The translations under genes and the position numbers were made by a program. The notes below the pieces were generated by a model. It saw nothing but the letters and a program-made list of their open reading frames with translations, was not told the origin of the DNA and made no database searches. 64,000 nucleotides of DNA from Actinomycetes bacterium (GTDB lineage: Bacteria > Actinomycetota > Actinomycetes > Actinomycetales > Dermatophilaceae): the NCBI GenBank assembly GCA_029778715.1, contig JAKOPT010000089.1:186001-250000 (forward strand), in the 5' to 3' direction. How positions within the stretch are numbered: position 1 is the stretch's first letter; every line of letters begins with the position of its first letter. Shown here piece by piece: positions 53,547 to 61,932 of the stretch.

Positions 53547-56054
53547 TCAGAGTTTCTCCAGGGGGGCGAACCGCAGCAACAGCCACTTGACCCCGGTCTC
53601 ACCGCCGAAATCGACCTGTGCCTGGGCCTTGTCGGCCTCGCCGCGGGTGTCGATGACGGTGCCCAGTCCGAAGGTGTCGTGGGTGACCCGGTCGCCGCGC
53701 ACGAGGTGGATGGGCGGGCGGTTGCCCGGCGAGCGCACCCCCGGTTTGGTGGCCAAGGTCGCGACCGCGGGGCGTTGTCCGCGCCGCCCGTATGCCGCCG
53801 ACCCGGCATACTCACGCTCCCAGGCGATGAGATCGGCCGGGATCTCGTCGAGGAACCGGCTCGCGGGCTGGAACTGGGGGGCGCCCCAGGCGCTGCGGAC
53901 CTCGGCGCGGGAGACATGGAGGCGTTCGCGGGCCCGGGTGATACCGACGTAGGCGAGGCGCCGCTCCTCCTGGAGTTCCTTGGGGTCGCCGCCGAGGCTG
54001 CGCTGGTGGGGGAAGGTGCCATCCTCCATGCCGGTGAGGAAGACGACGGGGAACTCCAGACCCTTGGCGGTGTGGAGGGTCATCAAGGTGACGACCCCCT
54101 GGTCCTCGGCTGCCGAGGCGCCATCGGGGGCGGCCGGAATGTCGTCGGCGTCCGCGACGAGGGAGACCTGCTCGAGGAAGTCCTCGAGGCCGGCCACCTC
54201 CCCGGTGGTCGCCCGGGTGTCGTCGAATTCGCGGGCGACGGCGACGAGTTCGGCGAGGTTTTCCAGGCGGGTCTCGTCCTGTGGGTCGTGGCTGGCTCGC
54301 AACTCGGCGACATAACCCGAACGGTCGAGGACCGCCTCCAGAAGGTCGGCCACCCCGGCGTCCTCGTTGTCGCGGACCCGTCCCAACTCCTCCAGCAGCG
54401 CGGTGAACCCCTTGATCGCGGCGATCGACCGGGTGGCGATGCCCGGGGCGTCCTCGGGTCGGGCCAGGGCGGCGACGAACGAGATGCGTTCGCGGTCGGC
54501 GAGGGCGGCGACGACCGCCTCGGCGCGATCGCCGATGCCGCGTTTGGGCACGTTGAGGATGCGCCGGAGGTTGACCGTGTCTTCGGGGTTGGACAACACC
54601 CGCAGGTAGGCGAGGGCATCCTTGACCTCGCGCCGCTCGTAGAAGCGGGTGCCACCGACCACCTTGTAGGGCAGGCCGACCCGGACGAACACCTCCTCGA
54701 GGGCCCGTGACTGCGCATTGGTGCGGTAGAAGACGGCGACCTCGCCGGGTCGGACGCAGTGGTCGTCGGTGAGCCGGTCGATGGTGCGCGCCACGAAACT
54801 CGCCTCGTCGTGCTCGTTGTCGGCGACGTACCCGACGATCCGGGCCCCGTCACCGGTGTCGGTCCACAGCCGCTTCGGGCGGCGTCCCTCGTTGCGGGCG
54901 ATGACCGCGTTGGCCGCGGAGAGAATCGTCTGGGTGGAGCGGTAGTTGCGTTCGAGCAGGATCGTGCGGGCGTTGGGGTAGTCCTGCTCGAACTCGACGA
55001 TGTTGCGGATGCTCGCGCCCCGGAAGGCATAGATCGACTGGTCGGCATCGCCGACGACGACGAGTTCGGCGGGCGGAACCCGGGGGTGCGCGCCGCTTGC
55101 TTCCGGCGCTGCGTTCGCCGGCGCCCGATCCGGTGCGCCGACCAGTTCACGCACGAGGGCATATTGGGCGTGGTTGGTGTCCTGGTACTCGTCGACAAGG
55201 ACGTGCCGGAACCGCCGTCGGTAGTGCTCGGCGACCTCGGGAAACGCCTGGAGCAGGTGGACCGTCGTCATGATGAGGTCGTCGAAGTCGAGGGCGTTGG
55301 CCTGCCGCAACCGCCGCTGGTACGCGGCATACGCCTCGGCGAGCACCTGCTGTTGGTGAGTGGCGCTCTCGCCCAGGCCCGCGGCATACGACTCTTCATC
55401 GATGAGTTCGTTCTTGAGGTTGCTCACCTGGTGGGAGAACGAGCGGGGGTTGTAGCGCTTGGGGTCGAGGTCGAGATCGCGCACGACCATGCCCATGAGC
55501 CGCTGGGAGTCGGCGGCGTCGTAGATGGAGAAGGTCGGTTTCATGCCGACCTTGGGGGCTTCGCGGCGCAGGATGCGCACGCACGCGCTGTGGAAGGTCA
55601 TGACCCACATGGAGCGGGCCCGCGGCCCGACGAGGGTTTCGACGCGCTCGCGCATCTCGGCGGCGGCCTTGTTGGTGAAGGTGATGGCGAGGACCTGGCC
55701 GGGTTGGACGCCGCGGGCGGCGAGCAGGTAGGCGATCCGGTGCGTGAGGACCCGGGTCTTGCCCGAACCGGCCCCCGCGACGATGAGCAGCGGGCTGCCC
55801 TCGTGGAGGACAGCGGCGCGCTGTTCGTCGTTGAGGCAGACGAGGAGGGCGGCCGGGTCGCGGTGCTCGCCTCCCCAGCCGGTATGCCGCCCGCTCCCCT
55901 CCGCGTCGCTCCTCGCGGGCGCGTCGGAGTCGTCGAGGGCCCAGGCCGGGATGCCCGACGGGCCGACGCCCGCGCTCTCCTCGGATGGGGACCACGCGCT
56001 GGGCCCGCCGGCCGGGTCGGGGTCGGCGAACAGGCCGTCGAAAAGGGTGCTCAT
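53547..56054 (-). CDS. pcrA: ATP-dependent DNA helicase, PcrA/UvrD family
   Basis: SF1A 3'-5' helicase for nucleotide-excision repair and replication restart, 835 aa. All motifs are visible: Q-motif [22 protein letters not shown], Ia [64 protein letters not shown] and [14 protein letters not shown]. An N-terminal unstructured stretch (about 70 residues) and a C-terminal tail with a Tudor-like region ([16 protein letters not shown]) are typical of actinobacterial PcrA. The ATG at 56054 lies 10 nt after TAGGGT. An octamer inverted pair lies in the coding sequence at 53790/53804. Confidence 0.95.
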   Translation of the reverse strand: MSTLFDGLFADPDPAGGPSAWSPSEESAGVGPSGIPAWALDDSDAPARSDAEGSGRHTGWGGEHRDPAALLVCLNDEQRAAVLHEGSPLLIVAGAGSGKTRVLTHRIAYLLAARGVQPGQVLAITFTNKAAAEMRERVETLVGPRARSMWVMTFHSACVRILRREAPKVGMKPTFSIYDAADSQRLMGMVVRDLDLDPKRYNPRSFSHQVSNLKNELIDEESYAAGLGESATHQQQVLAEAYAAYQRRLRQANALDFDDLIMTTVHLLQAFPEVAEHYRRRFRHVLVDEYQDTNHAQYALVRELVGAPDRAPANAAPEASGAHPRVPPAELVVVGDADQSIYAFRGASIRNIVEFEQDYPNARTILLERNYRSTQTILSAANAVIARNEGRRPKRLWTDTGDGARIVGYVADNEHDEASFVARTIDRLTDDHCVRPGEVAVFYRTNAQSRALEEVFVRVGLPYKVVGGTRFYERREVKDALAYLRVLSNPEDTVNLRRILNVPKRGIGDRAEAVVAALADRERISFVAALARPEDAPGIATRSIAAIKGFTALLEELGRVRDNEDAGVADLLEAVLDRSGYVAELRASHDPQDETRLENLAELVAVAREFDDTRATTGEVAGLEDFLEQVSLVADADDIPAAPDGASAAEDQGVVTLMTLHTAKGLEFPVVFLTGMEDGTFPHQRSLGGDPKELQEERRLAYVGITRARERLHVSRAEVRSAWGAPQFQPASRFLDEIPADLIAWEREYAGSAAYGRRGQRPAVATLATKPGVRSPGNRPPIHLVRGDRVTHDTFGLGTVIDTRGEADKAQAQVDFGGETGVKWLLLRFAPLEKL

Positions 56055-56084
56055 ATCGGGTTCCACCCTATGTCGCCGCGATCT

Positions 56085-56134
56085 GTTCGCTGCAGCGTCG
56101 TGGTCGTCCTGACGACCCCAAGGCTGCAGCGAAC
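56085..56134 (-). terminator. Nested hairpin between pcrA and the SRPBCC gene
   Basis: Twelve-bp outer stem (56085-56096 with 56123-56134) enclosing a 7-bp inner stem around 56102-56117. It lies right after the SRPBCC stop codon and just before the pcrA promoter. Confidence 0.6.
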
Positions 56135-56139
56135 GCTCC

Positions 56140-56598
56140 TCAGGCAGACAGGGTGTCTTCGATGCGTTGGAGGGTGGCCTCCATGTTGCGCCGGGTCAGG
56201 TCGGCCAGGCGCCGCACGAAGAACCGCCCGGGCCAGGCCTCGGTCGAGATGTCCCAGGTCTCGCGCACGATAGTGCCCTCCTCGGTGGGTTCGAGTTGGT
56301 AGCGCCAGGTGCGCCCGGTCGCCACCAGCGTGATCGGGAAGGCACCCATGGTGCGCCAGGCGATCCGCCGGTTCTCCTCGAACTCGGTGACGACATTGCG
56401 GGTGGAGTAGCCCACGCCCCAGTTCATGTCCATCCCGAAGGAGTCCCCAAGGGACAGCCGGCGCGATTCCTTGGACCGGGTCGCGACGACGGTGCCCGAA
56501 CCGTCGATGTCATGGTGGCGCCCCGGGTCGGCGAGCAGGTCGAAGATCGCCTCCGCGGGCGCATGGATGAGACGTTGAACGGTCACCTGGTCACTCAT
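56140..56598 (-). CDS. SRPBCC (polyketide cyclase/START-like) family protein
   Basis: Small soluble protein, 152 aa, with the helix-grip fold pattern: [17 protein letters not shown] at the N-terminus, a central run of beta strands ([16 protein letters not shown]), a [10 protein letters not shown] strand pair and a long C-terminal amphipathic helix ([18 protein letters not shown]). Members bind hydrophobic ligands or lipids; no ligand can be predicted. The ATG at 56598 is 8 nt after TAGGGT, near-leaderless. Monocistronic, followed by a hairpin. Confidence 0.82.
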   Translation of the reverse strand: MSDQVTVQRLIHAPAEAIFDLLADPGRHHDIDGSGTVVATRSKESRRLSLGDSFGMDMNWGVGYSTRNVVTEFEENRRIAWRTMGAFPITLVATGRTWRYQLEPTEEGTIVRETWDISTEAWPGRFFVRRLADLTRRNMEATLQRIEDTLSA

Positions 56599-56653
56599 GG
56601 CCCGCCACCCTACCCGCGGCCGCCGAACCGGAGCCGCCAACGAGTCCGCGGAC

Positions 56654-56938
56654 TCAATAGCCGTAGCGAGTGGAGGGAAGGCTCGATGCCCACACGAGGA
56701 GGAGGACGAAACCACCCACCCCCACGATGATGACCGTCAACAGCGGCGCGGCATACCTAAACCACGGCCGTTTGTTCGAGGTGGCCCACGCGATGTTGCG
56801 AATCGTCAGATACAACAAGTAGAGGAGGGGCATGATGGCCCACGACAAAAAGGCGTTGATCCACATGACACCGACACTGGGTTCCTGGATGACCGTCTTG
56901 ACGGTCGTCACCGGTGGAGGCGGGGTCGCAAAACTCAT
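56654..56938 (-). CDS. Small two-helix membrane protein, unknown
   Basis: Unrecognised protein of 94 aa. A Pro/Thr-rich N-terminus precedes two hydrophobic segments, roughly 24-45 (WINAFLSWAIMPLLYLLYL) and 63-84 (APLLTVIIVGVGGFVLLLVW), joined by a basic loop NIAWATSNKRPW. AAGAAGGG lies upstream of the ATG at 56938. Codon use is less GC3-rich than in neighbouring genes. It lies 45 bp downstream of another orphan gene on the same strand; the two may form a small accessory operon. One octamer copy (56749-56756) is present. Confidence 0.6.
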   Translation of the reverse strand: MSFATPPPPVTTVKTVIQEPSVGVMWINAFLSWAIMPLLYLLYLTIRNIAWATSNKRPWFRYAAPLLTVIIVGVGGFVLLLVWASSLPSTRYGY

Positions 56939-56983
56939 GAGACGGACGTTCCCTTCTTTGAGAAAACTATGGGATCGCTAGAC

Positions 56984-57694
56984 CTACGTTTTTGTGTGTT
57001 GCGCCCAGTTTCGGTAGGCAGCGCGCGACGTTTGCTCGCCCACACCGGGAACGAACCACCCGAGGCCGCCAACGGACGTGCGATCGGGAACGAAACTCCC
57101 GGCGGCGAGTTGTTGGAGTCGATCCCGGCCATCGCCGAAGTCGGTGCCCAAACTCAAGCGGGCGCTGGCAACGACTTGGCCCAGCCAGGTGCACCATTCG
57201 GTCGTGAAGCGGGGCGCCCCGGACACTTCGATGTTGATCAGTCCCCCGTGACCTCGCACGAGGAGAAGCAAGGGGCCAAGTTCTTTGCTCCACCTATCCG
57301 GCCGCAGCGCAAACCCTTCGAGCCATTCGAAGCGCGTGTGCCCGGCGAAGACCTTGCCGGCGCGCCGTTTGCTTGCCCTGCGATGGCTCGCGACCGTCGC
57401 ACCGAGTGCGATGACAGCGCCGACTCCACCCAACGAGCCGTAGGTCGATCCTTGGTCGAACGCCGCGCTCGCGACAATCACCCGCCGGGTCGTGACGAAG
57501 AGGCGGCCGCTGTCCATGACAACGAACCCTGGAACGGAGATGCGAGATAGGTTCGTCCACCAGAGGGACTCTTCGCCCGGCTCCAAGACCGGTCCGGTTT
57601 CTTCGTCGACAGTGGGGTACCAGTAAGGATCGACCTTCGACCCAAACTCCCGAACCACCCCCAAGCCATTGGGAAAGAGTTGCGCTTCGGACAT
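56984..57694 (-). CDS. Hypothetical protein with a possible PH-like domain
   Basis: Unrecognised 236-aa protein. The central part, around SGRLFVTTRRVIVASAAFDQG, resembles the strand pattern of bacterial PH-like domains in which RLxxTxxRvi recurs, and GGVGAVIALGATVA may form one hydrophobic helix. The chain is Trp/Arg-rich with a basic stretch (SHRRASKRRAGK). ATG 57694 is used; no strong ribosome site. It is lower in GC than the flanking genes and probably co-transcribed with the membrane protein at 56654. Function unknown; the PH-like suggestion is weak. Confidence 0.55.
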   Translation of the reverse strand: MSEAQLFPNGLGVVREFGSKVDPYWYPTVDEETGPVLEPGEESLWWTNLSRISVPGFVVMDSGRLFVTTRRVIVASAAFDQGSTYGSLGGVGAVIALGATVASHRRASKRRAGKVFAGHTRFEWLEGFALRPDRWSKELGPLLLLVRGHGGLINIEVSGAPRFTTEWCTWLGQVVASARLSLGTDFGDGRDRLQQLAAGSFVPDRTSVGGLGWFVPGVGEQTSRAAYRNWAQHTKT

Positions 57695-57881
57695 ACTTGT
57701 CCACCCGTCTCGAATGATCTGACCCTTTTGGAGTTAGGGGCACATGTCAAATAGTAGGAAATCGACGACTATGGCGTAGTCCCCATTTCCGGGGACACCT
57801 GTGAGAGGAGCCAGAAGATTCGGCTGGTCCACTGACACCCCCGGCCATCATTGGGTGGTCGCGCGCGGTGGGCGGGCGGCA

Positions 57882-57887
57882 TACGCT
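57882..57887 (+). promoter_or_regulatory. Leaderless-type -10 (TACGCT) for the LigD-type polymerase gene
   Basis: TACGCT lies 6 nt before the ATG at 57894. Its TAC is the last three bases of an octamer copy (57877-57884). Confidence 0.6.
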
Positions 57888-57893
57888 TCGGGG

Positions 57894-58871
57894 ATGGCGC
57901 GCAAGGGTGAGTTCGGGGAGCCGGTGATCCTCGACGTTGCCGGGTACGACGTGCGGATCACCAACCCAGACCGGCCGTACTTCTCGGCGCGCGGCGAGAC
58001 CAAACTCGACCTGTCCCGCTACTACCTCGCGGTCGGCCCGGGCATCGTCACCGCGTTGCGCGAGCGACCGTGCATGCTGCACCGCTTCCCCGACGGCGTC
58101 GACGGCCCCAAGGTCCACCAGAAGCGCCTCCCCCGCGGCGCACCGCCCTGGGTCGAGACGGTCCGGCTGCACTTCCCCCGCTACGGCCTGCACGCCGACG
58201 AACTGTGCGTCACCAAACTCGCCGACGTCCTCTGGGCGGTCCAGATGAGCACCGTCGAGTTCCACCCGTGGAACTCCCGGCGCGCCGACACCGAACGCCC
58301 CGACGAGTGGCGCATCGACCTCGACCCCATGCCCGAGGCCTCGTATGCCGCGGTCCGCCGCGCCGCGCACGTCTCCCGGGAGGTGTTGGCCGAGTTGGGC
58401 GCGTCCGGGTGGCCGAAAACCAGCGGGGGGCGCGGGCTCCACATCTATGTGCGGATCGCGCCCGACCACGAGTTCGGGCAGCTGCGCCGGGCCGCGCTCG
58501 CCTTTGCCCGCGAGGTCGAGCGGCGCCTGCCCGACGACGTGACGACGACCTGGTGGCGCCGCGACCGGCGCCCAGACGCCATCTTCGTCGACTACAACCA
58601 GAATGCTCGCGACCACACGATCGCCGCAGCCTATTCGGTGCGCGGCACCCCGGAAGGGCAGGTGTCGGCGCCCCTGCGGTGGGACGAGATCGACGACGCC
58701 GAGCCCGGTGATTTCACCATCGCCACGATGCCGGCGCGGTATGCCGCCCTCGGCGACCTGCACGCCGGCATCGACGAGGCGGTCTTCGACATCGCCCCCC
58801 TGCTGGAATGGGCCGAGCGCGACGAGGCCGCCGGCAACGCGGCACCCCCCGAGCGCTCTGGCCCACAATGA
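57894..58871 (+). CDS. Stand-alone LigD-type primase-polymerase (AEP) domain protein
   Basis: Archaeo-eukaryotic primase-type polymerase of 325 aa, like the polymerase module of LigD used in non-homologous end joining. Motif I WRIDLDPM holds the metal-binding DxD, motif II SGGRGLHIYV binds the nucleotide, and motif III FVDYNQN supplies the third acid. The N-terminal KVHQKRLPRG and PWVETV segments are family features. There is no ligase or phosphoesterase domain and no Ku or ligase gene next to it, so partners would be elsewhere. Start by promoter spacing. It overlaps the next gene by 4 nt. Confidence 0.88.
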   Translation: MARKGEFGEPVILDVAGYDVRITNPDRPYFSARGETKLDLSRYYLAVGPGIVTALRERPCMLHRFPDGVDGPKVHQKRLPRGAPPWVETVRLHFPRYGLHADELCVTKLADVLWAVQMSTVEFHPWNSRRADTERPDEWRIDLDPMPEASYAAVRRAAHVSREVLAELGASGWPKTSGGRGLHIYVRIAPDHEFGQLRRAALAFAREVERRLPDDVTTTWWRRDRRPDAIFVDYNQNARDHTIAAAYSVRGTPEGQVSAPLRWDEIDDAEPGDFTIATMPARYAALGDLHAGIDEAVFDIAPLLEWAERDEAAGNAAPPERSGPQ

Positions 58872-60097
58872 GGGACATGACCACCCGAGGCGACGGCACC
58901 GACGACACCGCGCGCGACCTCGGCGTCCGGGGCGCGAGGGAGTCAGCCGCCGTTCGAGGGACCGGTTGGCCACGCACCGACCGTTGGGGAGTCCTCACCG
59001 CCGTGACCCTCTTCGTGGTGCAGAAGGCCGTGTTCCTCACCCTCCTTGCGCGGTCGTCGCCCATGGACTTCTCCTCGGCCCTGACTCGTTGGGATGCCCA
59101 GCATTTCCTCGGCATCGTCACCGAGGGGTATCGCGTCCCGTCGGCCGAGCAGCCCTATTCCAATCTCGCTTTCTTCCCGCTGCTCCCCATGAGCGCGCGC
59201 CTACTGTCGTGGGTCACCCACCTCCCCCCCAGGTTCGTCCTCATCGTCCTCGCCTGGGCTGGGTCCCTGGCCGCCGTGTGGGGCATTCACCGCTTCGTTG
59301 CAGCGGAGTTCGGCGACAAGGCAGCGGTGGCGACGGTGCTCTTGTGGGGCGCAGCCCCACACGCTCTGGTCCAGGTGTTTGCCTATACCGAAGGGGTTTT
59401 CACGGCCACCGTCGCCTGGACGCTGTACTTCGTGCGCTCCCGGCGGTGGACGGCCGCCGCGGTGCCGGCCTCGGCGGCCTGCCTGACCCGCCCCTCCAGC
59501 TCGGTCTTGCTCGTCACATTGGCCGGGGTCGCGCTCGGACGACAGTGGCAACTACGACGCCGCCGGGCCCCGATGCGGCAGGAGGTGCCGGGCCTGATGC
59601 TCATGCTCGCCGCGCCCGCTGCCTGTTTCGGTGCGGTAATCGCCTATGCGGGCTATCGCACTGGGGACCCGATGGGGTACTTCGCCATCCAGCGACGATG
59701 GGGCTCCGTTCTCGGCTCGCCCTGGGGAACGTGGGAGGAGATACGGCCCTACCTCCTGTCCGCCGATCCCGCAATGACCCCCTACACCCGCGATATCGGT
59801 GTTGCGCTCGCGCTGGGTTTGGTCTTGATCCTGCTTCTCTGCCTCTGGGCCCTGTGGCAGCGGCGGCTGCGTGCCGGCGCCCTGTTCTCGGCCTTGGTCT
59901 TCGTGCTGACGATCTCGACTCTTGGCTACCCGCAGGCCAAGGCCAGGTTCCTGCTCCCGGCCTTCCCCATGTGGATGCTCCCCGGCCGGTGGATTGCCCG
60001 GCTGCCCGGCTGGTTCATGCTGCTCGTGCTCGCAGCCCTCACGACGGTGTCCGTCAAACTCGACTTGGTCATTGCGCTAGGGCGTTGGAGCCCGTAG
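58868..60097 (+). CDS. PIG-V-like mannosyltransferase (GT-C membrane protein)
   Basis: Polytopic membrane glycosyltransferase, 409 aa, with about ten hydrophobic segments. The first external loop has SALTRWDAQHFLGIVTEGY, matching the acidic WDxxxF/I pattern of PIG-V (GT76) and bacterial relatives that use polyprenyl-phosphate mannose. GYPQAKARFLLPAFPMW near the C-terminus is the second family motif. ATG 58868 overlaps the upstream stop as ATGA; ATG 58877 is possible. The pairing with a DNA polymerase gene is probably just operon economy. The acceptor is unknown. Confidence 0.78.
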   Translation: MRDMTTRGDGTDDTARDLGVRGARESAAVRGTGWPRTDRWGVLTAVTLFVVQKAVFLTLLARSSPMDFSSALTRWDAQHFLGIVTEGYRVPSAEQPYSNLAFFPLLPMSARLLSWVTHLPPRFVLIVLAWAGSLAAVWGIHRFVAAEFGDKAAVATVLLWGAAPHALVQVFAYTEGVFTATVAWTLYFVRSRRWTAAAVPASAACLTRPSSSVLLVTLAGVALGRQWQLRRRRAPMRQEVPGLMLMLAAPAACFGAVIAYAGYRTGDPMGYFAIQRRWGSVLGSPWGTWEEIRPYLLSADPAMTPYTRDIGVALALGLVLILLLCLWALWQRRLRAGALFSALVFVLTISTLGYPQAKARFLLPAFPMWMLPGRWIARLPGWFMLLVLAALTTVSVKLDLVIALGRWSP

Positions 60098-60186
60098 CGA
60101 CCAACCCCTCCGTACTCCCTTTTCCCGCCTGAACCATCCAACGCGCACTTCGCCGAGGAACAGTCGGGGGGTGAAGTGACCGTTTC

Positions 60187-60795
60187 CTAGGCGAAGGTCC
60201 CGCCCGAGTGCTCGGCGAAGGTCCCGCCCGAGGCCGCCGCCTCCCGGGCCAGGTCAGAGACGACCTGGAGGAGCATCGCGCGTTCGGCGACCTTGATCCG
60301 CTCGTGCAGGGAGTCCTCGTCGTCCTCAGGCCACACCGCAATGGCGCGCTGCGCGATGATCGGCCCGGTGTCCACCCCGGCATCGACCCAGTGGCAGGTC
60401 GTCCCGGTGACCTTGACGCCGTGCGCGAGCGCATCCCGAACCCCGTGCGCCCCCGGGAAACTCGGCAACAGCGCCGGGTGCGTGTTGATCACCGGCGCGC
60501 CGGCCAGCACCTCCGGGCCCAGGATCCTCATGAACCCCGCCGACACCACGAGGTCCGGGGCGAAGCCGGCCAGAGCGGCGGCGAGCCCACGATCCCAGGC
60601 GCCGCGGTCGGCATACGACGCCACCGCTTCGACGAAGACCGGTATGCCGGCCGCGCGCGCCCGATCCAGGCCAACGCACTCGCGGTCCGCGCCCACGGCG
60701 AGGATCCGGACCGGCGAGTCCGCCGCCGTGAATCCGTCGATGAGGGCCTGGAGCAGGGTGCCCGAGCCGGAGACCAGGACGACGATGCCGAACAT
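60187..60795 (-). CDS. purN: Phosphoribosylglycinamide formyltransferase
   Basis: Transfers formyl from 10-formyl-THF to GAR in purine synthesis. 202 aa. VLVSGSGTLLQAL binds the ribose phosphate, INTHPALLPSFPGAHG carries the catalytic Asn and His (N106/H108 equivalents), and HWVDAGVDTGPII holds the catalytic Asp. The start of this protein (MFGIVVLVSGSGTLL) is usual. The C-terminus ends with a duplicated SGGTFAEH/SGGTFA peptide from a 24-bp tandem duplication. ATG 60795 lies 7 nt after TAGCCT. Unlike in many relatives, it is not adjacent to purH. Confidence 0.94.
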   Translation of the reverse strand: MFGIVVLVSGSGTLLQALIDGFTAADSPVRILAVGADRECVGLDRARAAGIPVFVEAVASYADRGAWDRGLAAALAGFAPDLVVSAGFMRILGPEVLAGAPVINTHPALLPSFPGAHGVRDALAHGVKVTGTTCHWVDAGVDTGPIIAQRAIAVWPEDDEDSLHERIKVAERAMLLQVVSDLAREAAASGGTFAEHSGGTFA

Positions 60796-60802
60796 GTCCC
60801 GC

Positions 60803-60808
60803 AGGCTA
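60803..60808 (-). promoter_or_regulatory. Leaderless-type -10 (TAGCCT) for purN
   Basis: On the minus strand TAGCCT precedes the purN ATG by 7 nt. Its first three bases are the TAG stop codon of the upstream membrane-protein gene. Confidence 0.6.
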
Positions 60809-61681
60809 CCGGGCGGTCGCCTCCGGATCGGCGCGGAGCCCGTCCGTGGCCTGCCACAACTCGATCGTCTGGACGACCCAGAACACGGCGAACGCCGCGA
60901 TCACCGCCACCTCGACCCAGAAGGTGCCGTGCTGCCATGACCCGAGCCAGGTGACCAGGGCCAATGCGGCAACCACCACGACGGTGACGACCGTCAGGGC
61001 GAGATAGCGGTTGGCCAGGTCGGTCCGCTGCGGCCGGTCTCGGCCATCGCGGTCCGCGCTCACCCGGGCCAAGGACAGCGCGTTGACGCTCATGACGGCG
61101 AGCAGGAGGAGGAAGAGCGGGACGGCGGCCAGATAGTGACCCCAGCGAGCGAAAAAGGCGGGCGCCGCGACGAAGAGCAGCACCCCAGCCGCGACCAGGG
61201 CGGCCCCCATCGCCAACCCGGCCCGCTGCGCCCGGGTGGGCCGGCCCCTCCCCTCGCCGCGCGCCAGCACCCACGCGGCCCCGAGGCCGATGACCGCCAC
61301 GACGAGCAACGCACCGACGTTGTTGACGACCTCGGCCCGCCCATCAGCCGCAGGCGGCCAGGGCGTTGACTGGCACTCGTGCGGGTCGGTGATCGGCACG
61401 AACGCGACGACCGGAGCCAAGGCGCCGGCGACGTTCAGCAGGACATCCTCGAGATCGGTGTTGCCCTTGAGCACAATCAAACACACGCCCACCGCGACGA
61501 GGGTGCCGACGAACACCCCCCGCACCGGCGTCCAGTAGTACGAACTGATCGACGTCCGCCAGCACCCCCCGCCCGCGGCCACGATCTCGAGGACGACCGA
61601 CACCGCGAGGAGGAGCACGAGCGCGACGAGGAGCAGCCGCAGGTAGCGGTAGGTCTTGAGAGCGTACCCGCCGTCCCCCAT
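60806..61681 (-). CDS. Polytopic membrane protein of unknown function
   Basis: 291-aa membrane protein with about eight hydrophobic segments. After TM1 (LRLLLVALVLLLAVSVVLEIVAAG) comes an external loop with CWRTSISSYYWTPVRGVFVG, and TDPHECQS forms a second Cys-containing loop; the two Cys may pair. The SSYYWTPVR loop resembles that of other actinobacterial membrane proteins I cannot name. ATG 61681 with GGGAGG upstream is preferred; ATG 61696 is also possible. It is divergent from the deacetylase gene with a 19-bp inverted repeat between them. The stop codon overlaps the purN promoter. Confidence 0.7.
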   Translation of the reverse strand: MGDGGYALKTYRYLRLLLVALVLLLAVSVVLEIVAAGGGCWRTSISSYYWTPVRGVFVGTLVAVGVCLIVLKGNTDLEDVLLNVAGALAPVVAFVPITDPHECQSTPWPPAADGRAEVVNNVGALLVVAVIGLGAAWVLARGEGRGRPTRAQRAGLAMGAALVAAGVLLFVAAPAFFARWGHYLAAVPLFLLLLAVMSVNALSLARVSADRDGRDRPQRTDLANRYLALTVVTVVVVAALALVTWLGSWQHGTFWVEVAVIAAFAVFWVVQTIELWQATDGLRADPEATAR

Positions 61682-61736
61682 CGGGGCACCTCCCATCTGC
61701 TCCGCTCTCTCCAGCGCCCATCGTCGCGTACACATT

Positions 61737-61791
61737 CGACCAATAGGTGGATTGTGCACACCGGCGATGTCAACAATCCACCTATTGGTCG
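61737..61791. repeat. Perfect 19-bp inverted repeat in a divergent intergenic region
   Basis: Arms 61737-61755 and 61773-61791 are exact reverse complements with a 17-nt spacer. They are about half A+T, unlike the surrounding DNA. The repeat lies 56 bp upstream of the membrane-protein ATG and 142 bp upstream of the deacetylase ATG. It could be an operator or an element end. Confidence 0.85.
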
Positions 61792-61919
61792 GTTGTTGAC
61801 ACCCCTACTCCCAGCAGGCTGCCCACCCACCGCCCACCAGCAGCCAACCGGAACGCACGCCTGCCGCTCACCCTCACCCCGGGCGCGGTATGCCGCAACG
61901 ACCGGCCGGCACGGCGGCA

Positions 61920-61925
61920 TACCCT
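61920..61925 (+). promoter_or_regulatory. Leaderless-type -10 (TACCCT) for the PIG-L deacetylase gene
   Basis: TACCCT lies 7 nt before the ATG at 61933. It overlaps an octamer copy (61915-61922), which forms a 10-bp hairpin with another at 61888-61895. Confidence 0.6.
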
Positions 61926-61932
61926 TGCGCGC

